A stretch of DNA of 6,895 nucleotides from an uncultured Bacilli bacterium (GCA_934101745.1 CAKOSD010000061.1:1-6895), one strand, 5' to 3'; shown: positions 1 through 4,754, counted from the first letter of the stretch. Numbers and translations are program-made. Notes: a model not told the origin generated them from the letters alone.

Positions 1-8
1 GTGCAAAT

Positions 9-42
9 AAAAAAAGACTTACTCAATTAAAAGTAGGTCTTT
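9..42 (-). terminator. Intrinsic terminator of the glycine-rich surface protein gene
   Basis: Read on the minus strand, AAAGAC and TACT pair with AGTA and GTCTTT around an 8-nt loop, with one C-A mismatch in the stem. A run of seven T follows (A-run at 9-15 on the plus strand). The upstream arm overlaps the TAA stop codon at 41-43, so transcription ends almost at the end of the coding sequence. Confidence 0.75.
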
Positions 43-1207
43 AATAATCTATACTTACTAGAGTTATTCTAGCATAACCATTGCCTCTTTTAGCACAGTT
101 AGTTGTTGGTGTTTCTTCGTTACAAGTGGTTGATATGGTTTTAGTGCTTTCTTCGCTGGATTCTTCACAGTTATAACAATACATAACTTTATTGGTTAAA
201 AGAGGATTGCCTATGTAGCCGGAACCACCTGAACCAGAGGCATCATCATAATCATGTTCATCTCCGGTATAAGTAAGACCACCATAGAATCCGCCACCGC
301 CACCACCTCGACCTTCAGCACCAACACTATTATATATCTTTTGATTTATAGCGTCTTGACCTATTCCAAATTCATATCCTGTTGTTTGAGTTGCTCCTTC
401 AACAAAATACTCACGATTTCGTGAAGATGACGATGTTCCTGAAATTCCACCGCCATGACCAACGCTAGAGTGAACGCCATTACCTCCACCGCCTCTAGAT
501 ACTAAAATAACATTTGTGATATTATCTTTATACTCTTTAAGCAATCCATTATTAATTAGAATGTTTTGAATTGATGTAGCGCCACCACCGCCAGTTCCAG
601 AAGAAAAATATTTACCTTCACTTTCTAATAATCCAAGTCCACCATTACCCCCACCGTTATAACCACCATAACCAATATATTGAGTTGCTGTCTGGTATGA
701 GTTACCAGCTGTGCCTTGACTACCAACAGTTATGTAAAGTTTATTTTCTTTTTCTAACGATATATTTCCAGATGAGTAGCCTCCATATCCACCACTTAAA
801 ATTGTTTCTAAAATTTGAAATGTTCCACCTTGGGCGCCCCATGTTTCTAACCTATAAGTTCCTGAGACAGGAACAGTGAATGTTTGTTCAGCACCTGTAT
901 AGTCAAAATCAAATACAGTTTGACCACTGTAATTAACAAAATATAAATTACATTTAGTCTTTTTATTTAAGTTATCAACAAATAAGCCCCAGTTATCCAC
1001 ATCCCAATAGTAATTAATATTATCGTTGTCACAAATTGCTTTAGAAAACATAACTTCTCCTTTTTTAGGAATACTTTCTTGTAATTCATTATCTACATAA
1101 ATTCCAATAATATTGTTATTTTCTCCATAATAATTTTTTATTTTAAGATTAACAATAAACATTATAGATATTATTAATAATAATCCTAAAAAAGCATTCT
1201 TTTTCAT
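41..1207 (-). CDS. Membrane-anchored surface protein with ALK-type glycine-rich domain
   Basis: This 388-residue protein is probably displayed on the cell surface; no enzymatic function is visible. Residues 5-20 are a hydrophobic anchor or signal segment after MKK. Residues 33-90 form a small module (IGIY.DN...P.K...ICDND...W...NWGLF...KC.LYF) shared with the neighbouring minus-strand gene. From about residue 97 to the end lies a glycine-rich domain of the type found next to the kinase of ALK/LTK receptors: it opens FDFDYTGAEQTFTVPVSGTYRLE, split here as FDFDYTGAEQ and TFTVPVSGTYRLE, continues with GAQGG, GGYGGY, GGYNGGGNGG, GGGGGGFYGG, and closes GNGYARITL. Cysteines 344, 347, 362 and 371 may pair. 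There is no LPXTG motif. The start is supported by GGAGG at 1215-1219, 7 nt before ATG. The gene sits alone between a terminator and a possible invertible promoter segment. Domain assignment is by recognised pattern, not by search. Confidence 0.85.
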   Translation of the reverse strand: MKKNAFLGLLLIISIMFIVNLKIKNYYGENNNIIGIYVDNELQESIPKKGEVMFSKAICDNDNINYYWDVDNWGLFVDNLNKKTKCNLYFVNYSGQTVFDFDYTGAEQTFTVPVSGTYRLETWGAQGGTFQILETILSGGYGGYSSGNISLEKENKLYITVGSQGTAGNSYQTATQYIGYGGYNGGGNGGLGLLESEGKYFSSGTGGGGATSIQNILINNGLLKEYKDNITNVILVSRGGGGNGVHSSVGHGGGISGTSSSSRNREYFVEGATQTTGYEFGIGQDAINQKIYNSVGAEGRGGGGGGFYGGLTYTGDEHDYDDASGSGGSGYIGNPLLTNKVMYCYNCEESSEESTKTISTTCNEETPTTNCAKRGNGYARITLVSIDY

Positions 1208-1220
1208 ACATATACCTCCA

Positions 1221-1267
1221 AAGTACCGAAAATACGGCTTCGTAGAGTTTAATACTCTATGAAAAAT
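1221..1267. repeat. Hairpin repeat copy 1, gene-proximal boundary of segment A
   Basis: Arms at 1240-1248 and 1254-1262 pair over 9 bp (one G-T) around the spacer TTAAT (1249-1253). The left extension 1221-1239, starting AAGTACCGAAAATACG, also occurs in copies 2 and 3 and, weakly, 4, in the same orientation. The repeat lies in the untranslated leader of the glycine-rich surface protein gene, immediately upstream of its Shine-Dalgarno sequence. Its spacer is the exact reverse complement of that in copy 2. It may be a recombination site, an RNA hairpin, or both. Confidence 0.8.
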
Positions 1268-1305
1268 GGCTTTTGAAGTCAGTATTTACCTAGTATTAAA
1301 AATTT

Positions 1306-1421
1306 TTGACCATGAATTTTGACCACAGTTATAATAAATAGTTTGACTTAAAATATCTTTATAATACCTTATAAACACAGGAGGAAGATAAAATGTTTTT
1401 GACTATAAATCTGACTAGAAT
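1306..1421 (+). promoter_or_regulatory. TTGAC-box array in segment A, with a possible sigma-A promoter
   Basis: TTGACC occurs at 1306 and 1319, TTGACT at 1343 and 1399, and CTGACT at 1411. The steps 13 and 24 in the first cluster are identical in segment B, as is the step of 12 in the second. TTGACC (1306-1311) and TATAAT (1330-1335) are 18 bp apart and could form a promoter on the plus strand. However, segment B does not keep that spacing, so the conserved element is the direct repeat. It could be an operator for a transcription factor or arm-type sites of a recombinase. Confidence 0.4.
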
Positions 1422-1438
1422 AAACAAGAAAATATCCT

Positions 1439-1466
1439 TTTAAATGCCTAAAATATGTGGTATATT
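1439..1466 (+). promoter_or_regulatory. Extended -10 promoter-like element of segment A, pointing away from the gene
   Basis: TTTAAA (1439-1444) lies 16 bp before TATATT (1461-1466), which is preceded by TGG and so forms an extended -10 (TGGTATATT). The counterpart in segment B has the same elements with a 17-bp gap. The -35 is weak. If the segment were inverted, this promoter would sit close to the surface gene and read across repeat 1 into its Shine-Dalgarno region. No transcription start can be proved from sequence. Confidence 0.4.
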
Positions 1467-1485
1467 TAATATATAAATTAAAAAT

Positions 1486-1532
1486 AGGTACCTAAAATAC
1501 GCTTTCATAGAGTATTAAACTCTATGAAAAAT
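1486..1532. repeat. Hairpin repeat copy 2, distal boundary of segment A
   Basis: This is a perfect 11-bp inverted repeat, TTTCATAGAGT (1503-1513) and ACTCTATGAAA (1519-1529), around ATTAA (1514-1518). Its left extension, AGGTACCTAAAATACGC, matches that of copy 1 in direct orientation. It lies just downstream of the terminator of the InlB-repeat gene. There is no T-run on either side, so it does not look like a terminator itself. Confidence 0.8.
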
Positions 1533-1548
1533 ATTAAATTTAAAACTT

Positions 1549-1572
1549 AAAAAACCACTCATTTGTAAGTGG
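1549..1572 (-). terminator. Intrinsic terminator of the InlB-repeat surface protein gene
   Basis: On the minus strand, CCACTTA pairs with TGAGTGG (7 bp, one G-T) around a 4-nt loop, followed by six T. It lies 11 nt beyond the TAA stop at 1584-1586. It separates this gene from segment A, so the downstream surface gene needs its own promoter. Confidence 0.85.
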
Positions 1573-1583
1573 GTATTTGAAAA

Positions 1584-2510
1584 TTACGAGTTGTATTGCC
1601 AATGGGCATAAAAAGTTGTATCTTCTGTTGCTTGCGTTTCAGTAGATACTTTTTCGCCCTCGATAGAATCAGTATACCAGCCTAAAAAAGTATAATTATC
1701 TCTAGTTGGAGTAGGCAGTGTGTTACTTAAAGTATCATATTCTTTTAAATTAGTACTTGAAAAATTATCATATTCTCCTTCTTGAAGTTCAATGTCTGTC
1801 AATTCTAATATTCTCTTTTCATTTCCATTTAACCAACCATATACAACAAAAGCTTTATAATCACTAGATATTGCGGTGAATGTTCTAGTATATTTTTGCC
1901 ATTGTGTTGTTATGCTTTGAGCCTCATATAAGTATGGGTCTAATTCTGATGAAATATAAGCATTGAAATTACTATTTCCTTTTGCAATAAAACGCAAGGA
2001 ATACTTAGCACCTGGTATTAATTCCTTTTTTCCTTTATAAAATCCGCACGTACTTCCTACTATAGTCTCATCATAACCAGATGTGAACACATAATAACTT
2101 GAACCATTCTTTCTTGAGATTGAATAATTGGTATTAGGACTAAGATCACAGTTGACAGAAAAGCTTACTAGATTATAAAATTCATCTATTTTATTATCCT
2201 TTACATAATTATTATCATACGTAATAGTAATATCTTTTTTAGAACGAAAATAAATTTTACAATTACTTTTTTTAGAAACATTATTAATAAATAAGCCCCA
2301 GTTATTATTATCCCAAGATGCTAAAGCATCATTATCACAAATAACTTTATCAACAACATAATTAGAATTTTTATCTGGAAAAGAAGTGCTTTCTATATTA
2401 TCAAGATATATACCTATTAAAGAATTTTTCTTCTGATAATTTATTAACAACATACTACCAATAATTAAAATAAATATAACTATTAAACTTATAAAATATC
2501 TTTTTTTCAT
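1584..2510 (-). CDS. Membrane-anchored surface protein with a beta-sandwich-like region and an InlB-type repeat
   Basis: This is a 308-residue probable surface adhesin of unknown ligand. Residues 5-24 form the hydrophobic anchor. Residues 31-88 repeat the module of the neighbouring minus-strand gene (IGIY.DN...P.K...ICDND...W...NWGLF.NN..KK..C.IYF). Residues from about 160 to 245 (PGAKYSLRF...W.KYTRTF...LELTDIELQEG) resemble CBM4/9-like carbohydrate-binding folds; this is tentative. Residues 255-305 (LPTPTRDNYTFLGWYTD...FYAHW) are a Listeria-Bacteroides (InlB B-type, Flg_new) repeat typical of extracellular proteins. I chose ATG 2508-2510 because AGGAG (2518-2522) lies 7 nt upstream and MKK plus a hydrophobic stretch follows. 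The longer frame starting at 2546 begins inside hairpin repeat 3, has no ribosome binding site, and would add 12 residues before the anchor. The gene has its own terminator and is preceded by segment B. Confidence 0.85.
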   Translation of the reverse strand: MKKRYFISLIVIFILIIGSMLLINYQKKNSLIGIYLDNIESTSFPDKNSNYVVDKVICDNDALASWDNNNWGLFINNVSKKSNCKIYFRSKKDITITYDNNYVKDNKIDEFYNLVSFSVNCDLSPNTNYSISRKNGSSYYVFTSGYDETIVGSTCGFYKGKKELIPGAKYSLRFIAKGNSNFNAYISSELDPYLYEAQSITTQWQKYTRTFTAISSDYKAFVVYGWLNGNEKRILELTDIELQEGEYDNFSSTNLKEYDTLSNTLPTPTRDNYTFLGWYTDSIEGEKVSTETQATEDTTFYAHWQYNS

Positions 2511-2524
2511 ACTATAACTCCTAA

Positions 2525-2570
2525 AAGTACCTAATTTCGCTTTCATAGAGTATGCAACTCTATGAAAAAT
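2525..2570. repeat. Hairpin repeat copy 3, gene-proximal boundary of segment B
   Basis: This is a perfect 11-bp inverted repeat (2541-2551 with 2557-2567) around the spacer ATGCA (2552-2556). The extension AAGTACCTAATTTCGC matches copies 1 and 2. It occupies the leader of the InlB-repeat gene, directly upstream of AGGAG. Its arms equal those of copy 2, but its spacer is different and matches only copy 4, in inverted orientation. Confidence 0.8.
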
Positions 2571-2609
2571 AGCCTTTAAACCCAGTATTCACCTAGAAAT
2601 AACTAAAAT

Positions 2610-2726
2610 TTGACTATGAATTTTGACTATAATTAAATAAAATTAATTGACTATAAATTTATTTATAAAGCCTTATAAATACTGGGATTAGAACTAGATT
2701 TGATTGACCATGATTTTGACCATAAT
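2610..2726 (+). promoter_or_regulatory. TTGAC-box array in segment B
   Basis: TTGACT occurs at 2610, 2623 and 2647 (steps 13 and 24, as in segment A). A second pair, TTGACC at 2704 and 2716 (step 12), follows. The second box of a pair often runs straight into a -10-like TATAAT or CATAAT, as in TTTTGACTATAAT (2621-2633), giving a composite unit repeated across both segments. The fixed steps near one helical turn suggest protein binding on one DNA face. Confidence 0.4.
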
Positions 2727-2741
2727 AGATTCATTTTAACC

Positions 2742-2770
2742 TTTAAAATTCCTAAAAAATATGGTATATT
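2742..2770 (+). promoter_or_regulatory. Extended -10 promoter-like element of segment B
   Basis: TTTAAA (2742-2747), a 17-bp gap and TATATT (2765-2770), with TG one base before it, form an extended -10 element in the most conserved block of the segment. It points toward repeat 4 and, beyond it, toward rimP. It is homologous to the element at 1439-1466. Confidence 0.4.
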
Positions 2771-2790
2771 CAATATATAAATTAAGAATA

Positions 2791-2836
2791 AAGTACTAAT
2801 ATATTGTTTTCATAGAGTTGCATATTCTACGAAAAA
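2791..2836. repeat. Hairpin repeat copy 4, distal boundary of segment B (degenerate)
   Basis: Arms at 2808-2818 and 2824-2834 pair with one A-C mismatch and one G-T around TGCAT (2819-2823). The spacer is the exact reverse complement of copy 3, although the arms and extension have drifted more than in the other copies. That the spacer is kept while the arms drift favours a role for the spacer. Confidence 0.7.
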
Positions 2837-2942
2837 GTCTTTATTTAGTCTTAAAATTTACTAAGTATAAAATTAAAGAGAAAATATCCTTAAAAAGTAT
2901 GCATAAAAATTTCCTGGGAGCCTAAAAACTTCGCTAAAAATA
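2837..2942. other. AT-rich intergenic spacer with a possible cassette remnant
   Basis: No gene is visible here. GAAAATATCCTT (2880-2891) and loosely its flanks match segment A at 1428-1439, hinting at the remains of a third leader copy. TTCCTGG at 2911-2917 has an inverted partner at 2952-2958, inside the operon promoter. Confidence 0.35.
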
Positions 2943-2970
2943 TTGAAAATACCAGGAATTATGCTATAAT
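2943..2970 (+). promoter_or_regulatory. Sigma-A promoter of the rimP-nusA-rnpM-infB operon
   Basis: TTGAAA (2943-2948), a 16-bp spacer and TATAAT (2965-2970) with an extended TGC immediately before it form a near-consensus housekeeping promoter. The start would be near 2977, giving a leader of about 110 nt before rimP. TTCCTGG (2911-2917) and CCAGGAA (2952-2958) form a 7-bp inverted repeat whose right half lies in the promoter spacer, a possible operator. Confidence 0.85.
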
Positions 2971-2985
2971 AAAATTACAGATTTG

Positions 2986-3032
2986 AGTGGGCAGTAAAAT
3001 TCCCACTTTTAATTTTATAAAAAAACAGTGGG
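2986..3032 (+). promoter_or_regulatory. Leader with two mutually exclusive hairpins
   Basis: CCCACT (3002-3007) can pair either with the upstream AGTGGG (2986-2991, 10-nt loop) or with the downstream AGTGGG (3027-3032, extended by a short A/T stem with one bulge). The two pairings exclude each other. The first is followed by a T-rich but interrupted stretch. This could be an attenuation-type switch, but no ligand or leader peptide is recognisable. Confidence 0.4.
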
Positions 3033-3033
3033 G

Positions 3034-3068
3034 TATTACTAACGAATAAAAAATATTCATTAGTAATA
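3034..3068 (+). promoter_or_regulatory. Long hairpin in the rimP leader
   Basis: Nine pairs (3034-3042 with 3060-3068), one C-A mismatch and five further pairs close a 5-A loop. The stem ends 9 nt before the Shine-Dalgarno sequence of rimP. It may set access to the ribosome binding site or transcript stability, or serve as a binding site for an operon product. There is no T-run, so it is not a terminator. Confidence 0.5.
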
Positions 3069-3086
3069 AAACTTAAAAGAGGTAAT

Positions 3087-3341
3087 ATGGAAAAAGAGTT
3101 AGAAAAATTAAGAAAAAGCGTCGAAGAAGCATTATCTTCTAAAGAGATAATTGTAACTGATGTTTGCTATCATAAAGAAAATAACTATAATTTTTTAACA
3201 ATAGAACTTGATAAAGTAAATGGTATTGACTTAGATGAAATAGTTGAGGCAACTAATATAATTAATCCAATTGTTGATGAAATGGATTTCATTGATGAGT
3301 CATACATTCTTGATGTTATAAGTAAAGAAAGAGGCGTATAA
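3087..3341 (+). CDS. rimP: Ribosome maturation factor RimP, N-terminal domain only
   Basis: RimP assists maturation of the 30S subunit. This 84-residue protein matches the N-terminal alpha/beta domain: the IIVTDVCYHKENNYNFLTIE strand region (21-40), GIDLDEIVEATNIINPIVDE (46-65) and ESYILDV (71-77), which corresponds to the usual YxLEVSSPG end of that domain. Family members usually have about 150 residues with a C-terminal SH3-like domain. Here the frame stops two to three turns later, and nusA begins 2 nt after the stop, so there is no room for the missing domain or for a frameshifted remnant. The ribosome binding site AGAGG (3078-3082) lies only 4 nt before the ATG. It is the first gene of the operon, its usual place. 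It is either a reduced but working form or a family variant. Confidence 0.8.
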   Translation: MEKELEKLRKSVEEALSSKEIIVTDVCYHKENNYNFLTIELDKVNGIDLDEIVEATNIINPIVDEMDFIDESYILDVISKERGV

Positions 3342-3343
3342 AT

Positions 3344-4486
3344 ATGAGAAAAAAAGAAACGGAAAAAACAGTAGATAATGGTTTAGAATTTTTAAAAGCC
3401 CTAAACCTTGTAACTGAAGAAAAAGGAATATCAAAAGATTTAATTATCGAGGCAATGAAACAAGCCTTAATGACTGCCTATAAGAAAAATTATGATTCAA
3501 GAACTAATGTTCGCGTTGATTTTGATGAACTTACAGGTAAATTTAAAGTAATTAGTTATTATGTAGTGGTTGATGATTATATTGATTCAACTTATGAAAC
3601 TGATGAAGAAGGTAACGAAGTAGAAATTCCGCCAGAGATTAATCCTGATGCCCAAATGTTACTAGAAGAAGCCAGAGAAATTGACCCAGAAATCCAAGTT
3701 GGCGATACAATTGAAAAGGAAGTAACACCTCATGATTTTGGTCGTGTTGCTGCTGGGGCTGCTAAACAAGTGGTTACTCAAAGAATTAGAGAAGCCGAAA
3801 AAGAATCTATTGTAAGTGAGTTTGGGGATAAACAAGATGAAATGCTAGTAGGTATGCTTGCTATGGAAGATCAAAGAAATTACTATGTTGACTTTGGCCG
3901 TGCCCGTGGAATTTTACCAAAGAGTGAAATGATACCAGGAGAAACTGTTAAAATGGGCTCTCAAATCAAAGTATATGTTACTAAAGTTGAGGCCGGTACC
4001 AAAGGACCACTTATTCTTCTATCAAGAAAACATTATGGGTTTGTAAAGAGATTATTTGAAAGTGAAATTCCTGAACTTGCTGATGGTACTGTAATTTTAT
4101 ACCAAGTAGCCAGAGAACCAGGTGTTCGCTCGAAAGTCGCTGTTTATTCAACTAATGATAAAATTGACCCAATAGGAGCCTGCATTGGAGCAAGAGGTAG
4201 CCGCATTGGTAATATCTTAAGAGAACTTAATGGCGAAAAAGTTGATTTAGTTAAATATAGTAATGACCCAGCCGAGTTTATTAAAAATGCGATGGCTCCT
4301 GCTAAAGATGTTATCGTATCTATTAAAGATGAAGAAAAGAAAGAAGCCCTTGCCATTGTAAACGAAGATAACTTAAAACTTGCCATTGGTCGTAAGGCCA
4401 TCAATGTTAGACTTGCAAGCAAATTAACAAGATATAAAATCGAAGTTAAAACCATGGAAGATATCCAAAAAGAAGGAAATAAATAA
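3344..4486 (+). CDS. nusA: Transcription termination/antitermination factor NusA
   Basis: NusA binds RNA polymerase and nascent RNA and modulates pausing, termination and antitermination. The 380 residues are normal for Bacillota. The polymerase-binding N-terminal domain spans about 1-150 (FLKALNLVTEEKGISKDLII; a RVAAGAAKQVVTQRIREAE helix), the S1 domain about 155-228 (RGILPKSEMIPGE), KH1 about 230-300 with the loop IGARG (281-285), and KH2 about 305-370. In KH2 the expected GxxG loop reads GRKA (349-352), so its second glycine is replaced by alanine; the following INVRLASKLT is typical. There is no acidic C-terminal repeat as in proteobacteria. AAAGAGG (3328-3333), inside the end of rimP, serves as ribosome binding site. 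The stop overlaps the rnpM start by one base. Confidence 0.97.
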   Translation: MRKKETEKTVDNGLEFLKALNLVTEEKGISKDLIIEAMKQALMTAYKKNYDSRTNVRVDFDELTGKFKVISYYVVVDDYIDSTYETDEEGNEVEIPPEINPDAQMLLEEAREIDPEIQVGDTIEKEVTPHDFGRVAAGAAKQVVTQRIREAEKESIVSEFGDKQDEMLVGMLAMEDQRNYYVDFGRARGILPKSEMIPGETVKMGSQIKVYVTKVEAGTKGPLILLSRKHYGFVKRLFESEIPELADGTVILYQVAREPGVRSKVAVYSTNDKIDPIGACIGARGSRIGNILRELNGEKVDLVKYSNDPAEFIKNAMAPAKDVIVSIKDEEKKEALAIVNEDNLKLAIGRKAINVRLASKLTRYKIEVKTMEDIQKEGNK

Positions 4487-4737
4487 TGAAAAAAGTTCCT
4501 TTGAGAATGTGTGTTGTTACAAGAAATAGGGAAGAAAAGAAAAATCTTTTAAGAATTGTAAAAACACCTACCGGTGAGATAAACATTGATACAATTGGCA
4601 AACTAAACGGTAAAGGGGCATACATTACCAAATCTAAAGAAGTTTTAGAACAGGCTAAGAAAAATAAAGCCTTGGATAGAGCCTTAGATGTGGAAATACC
4701 GGAAAGTATTTATGAAGAAATAGAAAAATATATATAA
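4486..4737 (+). CDS. rnpM: RNase P modulator RnpM (YlxR family)
   Basis: This 83-residue basic protein belongs to the YlxR (DUF448) family. In Bacillus subtilis it binds the RNA subunit of RNase P and modulates its activity; older literature treats it as a nucleic acid-binding protein of unknown role. Recognisable parts are PLRMCVVTR (5-13), KKNLLRIVKTPTGE (18-31), and NGKGAYITKS (41-50), which carries the family's G(R/K)GAY motif. The ATG shares one base with the nusA stop (TAATG), with AGAAGGA at 4471-4477, indicating translational coupling. The gene lies between nusA and infB, as in most Bacillota, but the ylxQ gene that commonly follows it is absent. Confidence 0.93.
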   Translation: MKKVPLRMCVVTRNREEKKNLLRIVKTPTGEINIDTIGKLNGKGAYITKSKEVLEQAKKNKALDRALDVEIPESIYEEIEKYI

Positions 4738-4754
4738 GAAAGAGGTGGTACTTT

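Larger units (their letters stand above)
1240..1529. other. Segment A: candidate invertible promoter segment
   Basis: This stretch without a gene separates the two surface protein genes. It is bounded by hairpin repeats 1 and 2, whose centres are 265 bp apart and whose 5-nt spacers are in inverted orientation. Inside, read on the plus strand, come CAGTATTTACCTAG (1280-1293), several TTGAC boxes, CCTTATAAACAC (1367-1378) and a conserved block starting GGTATATTTAATATATAA (from 1459). The same blocks occur in the same order and near-identical spacing in segment B. All recognisable promoter-like elements point to the plus strand, away from the gene they would serve. The reading as a phase-variable switch is an inference; an inert duplicated leader is the alternative. 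Confidence 0.5.
2541..2834. other. Segment B: candidate invertible promoter segment
   Basis: This non-coding segment lies between hairpin repeats 3 and 4 (centres 267 bp apart) and is homologous to segment A throughout and in the same orientation. Conserved blocks are CAGTATTCACCTAG (2583-2596), the TTGAC boxes, CCTTATAAATAC (2671-2682) and the GGTATATT block from 2763. It lies between the divergent surface gene and the rimP operon. As drawn, its promoter-like elements point toward rimP, not toward the surface gene. Inversion would reverse this. The switch function is inferred from the spacer pairing only. Confidence 0.5.

Noticed and set aside
685..879. Plus-strand open frame opposite the glycine-rich gene
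   Set aside because: It has no ribosome binding site and no recognisable protein, and lies wholly within a well-supported minus-strand gene; it is a shadow frame.
1393..1443. Small plus-strand frame MFLTINLTRINKKISF with a good Shine-Dalgarno (AGGAGG at 1379-1384) inside segment A
   Set aside because: Segment B, homologous over the same stretch, keeps neither the ribosome binding site nor the start codon and frame, so a conserved leader peptide is not supported.
1503..1529. Hairpin repeats as intrinsic transcription terminators
   Set aside because: Stems are AT-rich and followed by A-rich or mixed sequence on both strands, without a T-run; the genes have separate, better terminators.
2511..2546. 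Upstream start for the InlB-repeat protein at 2546
   Set aside because: It lies within hairpin repeat 3, lacks a Shine-Dalgarno sequence, and would put 12 polar residues before the signal-like MKK start; ATG at 2510 has AGGAG at the right distance.
1221..2836. CRISPR array formed by the four hairpin repeats
   Set aside because: There are only four copies, unevenly spaced and separated by a gene and long homologous segments; there are no uniform spacers and no cas genes.
1221..2836. Integron attC sites or a MITE
   Set aside because: There is no integrase, no attC R/L boxes with extrahelical bases, no terminal inverted repeats bounding a whole unit and no target duplication. The pair-specific spacers fit inversion sites better.
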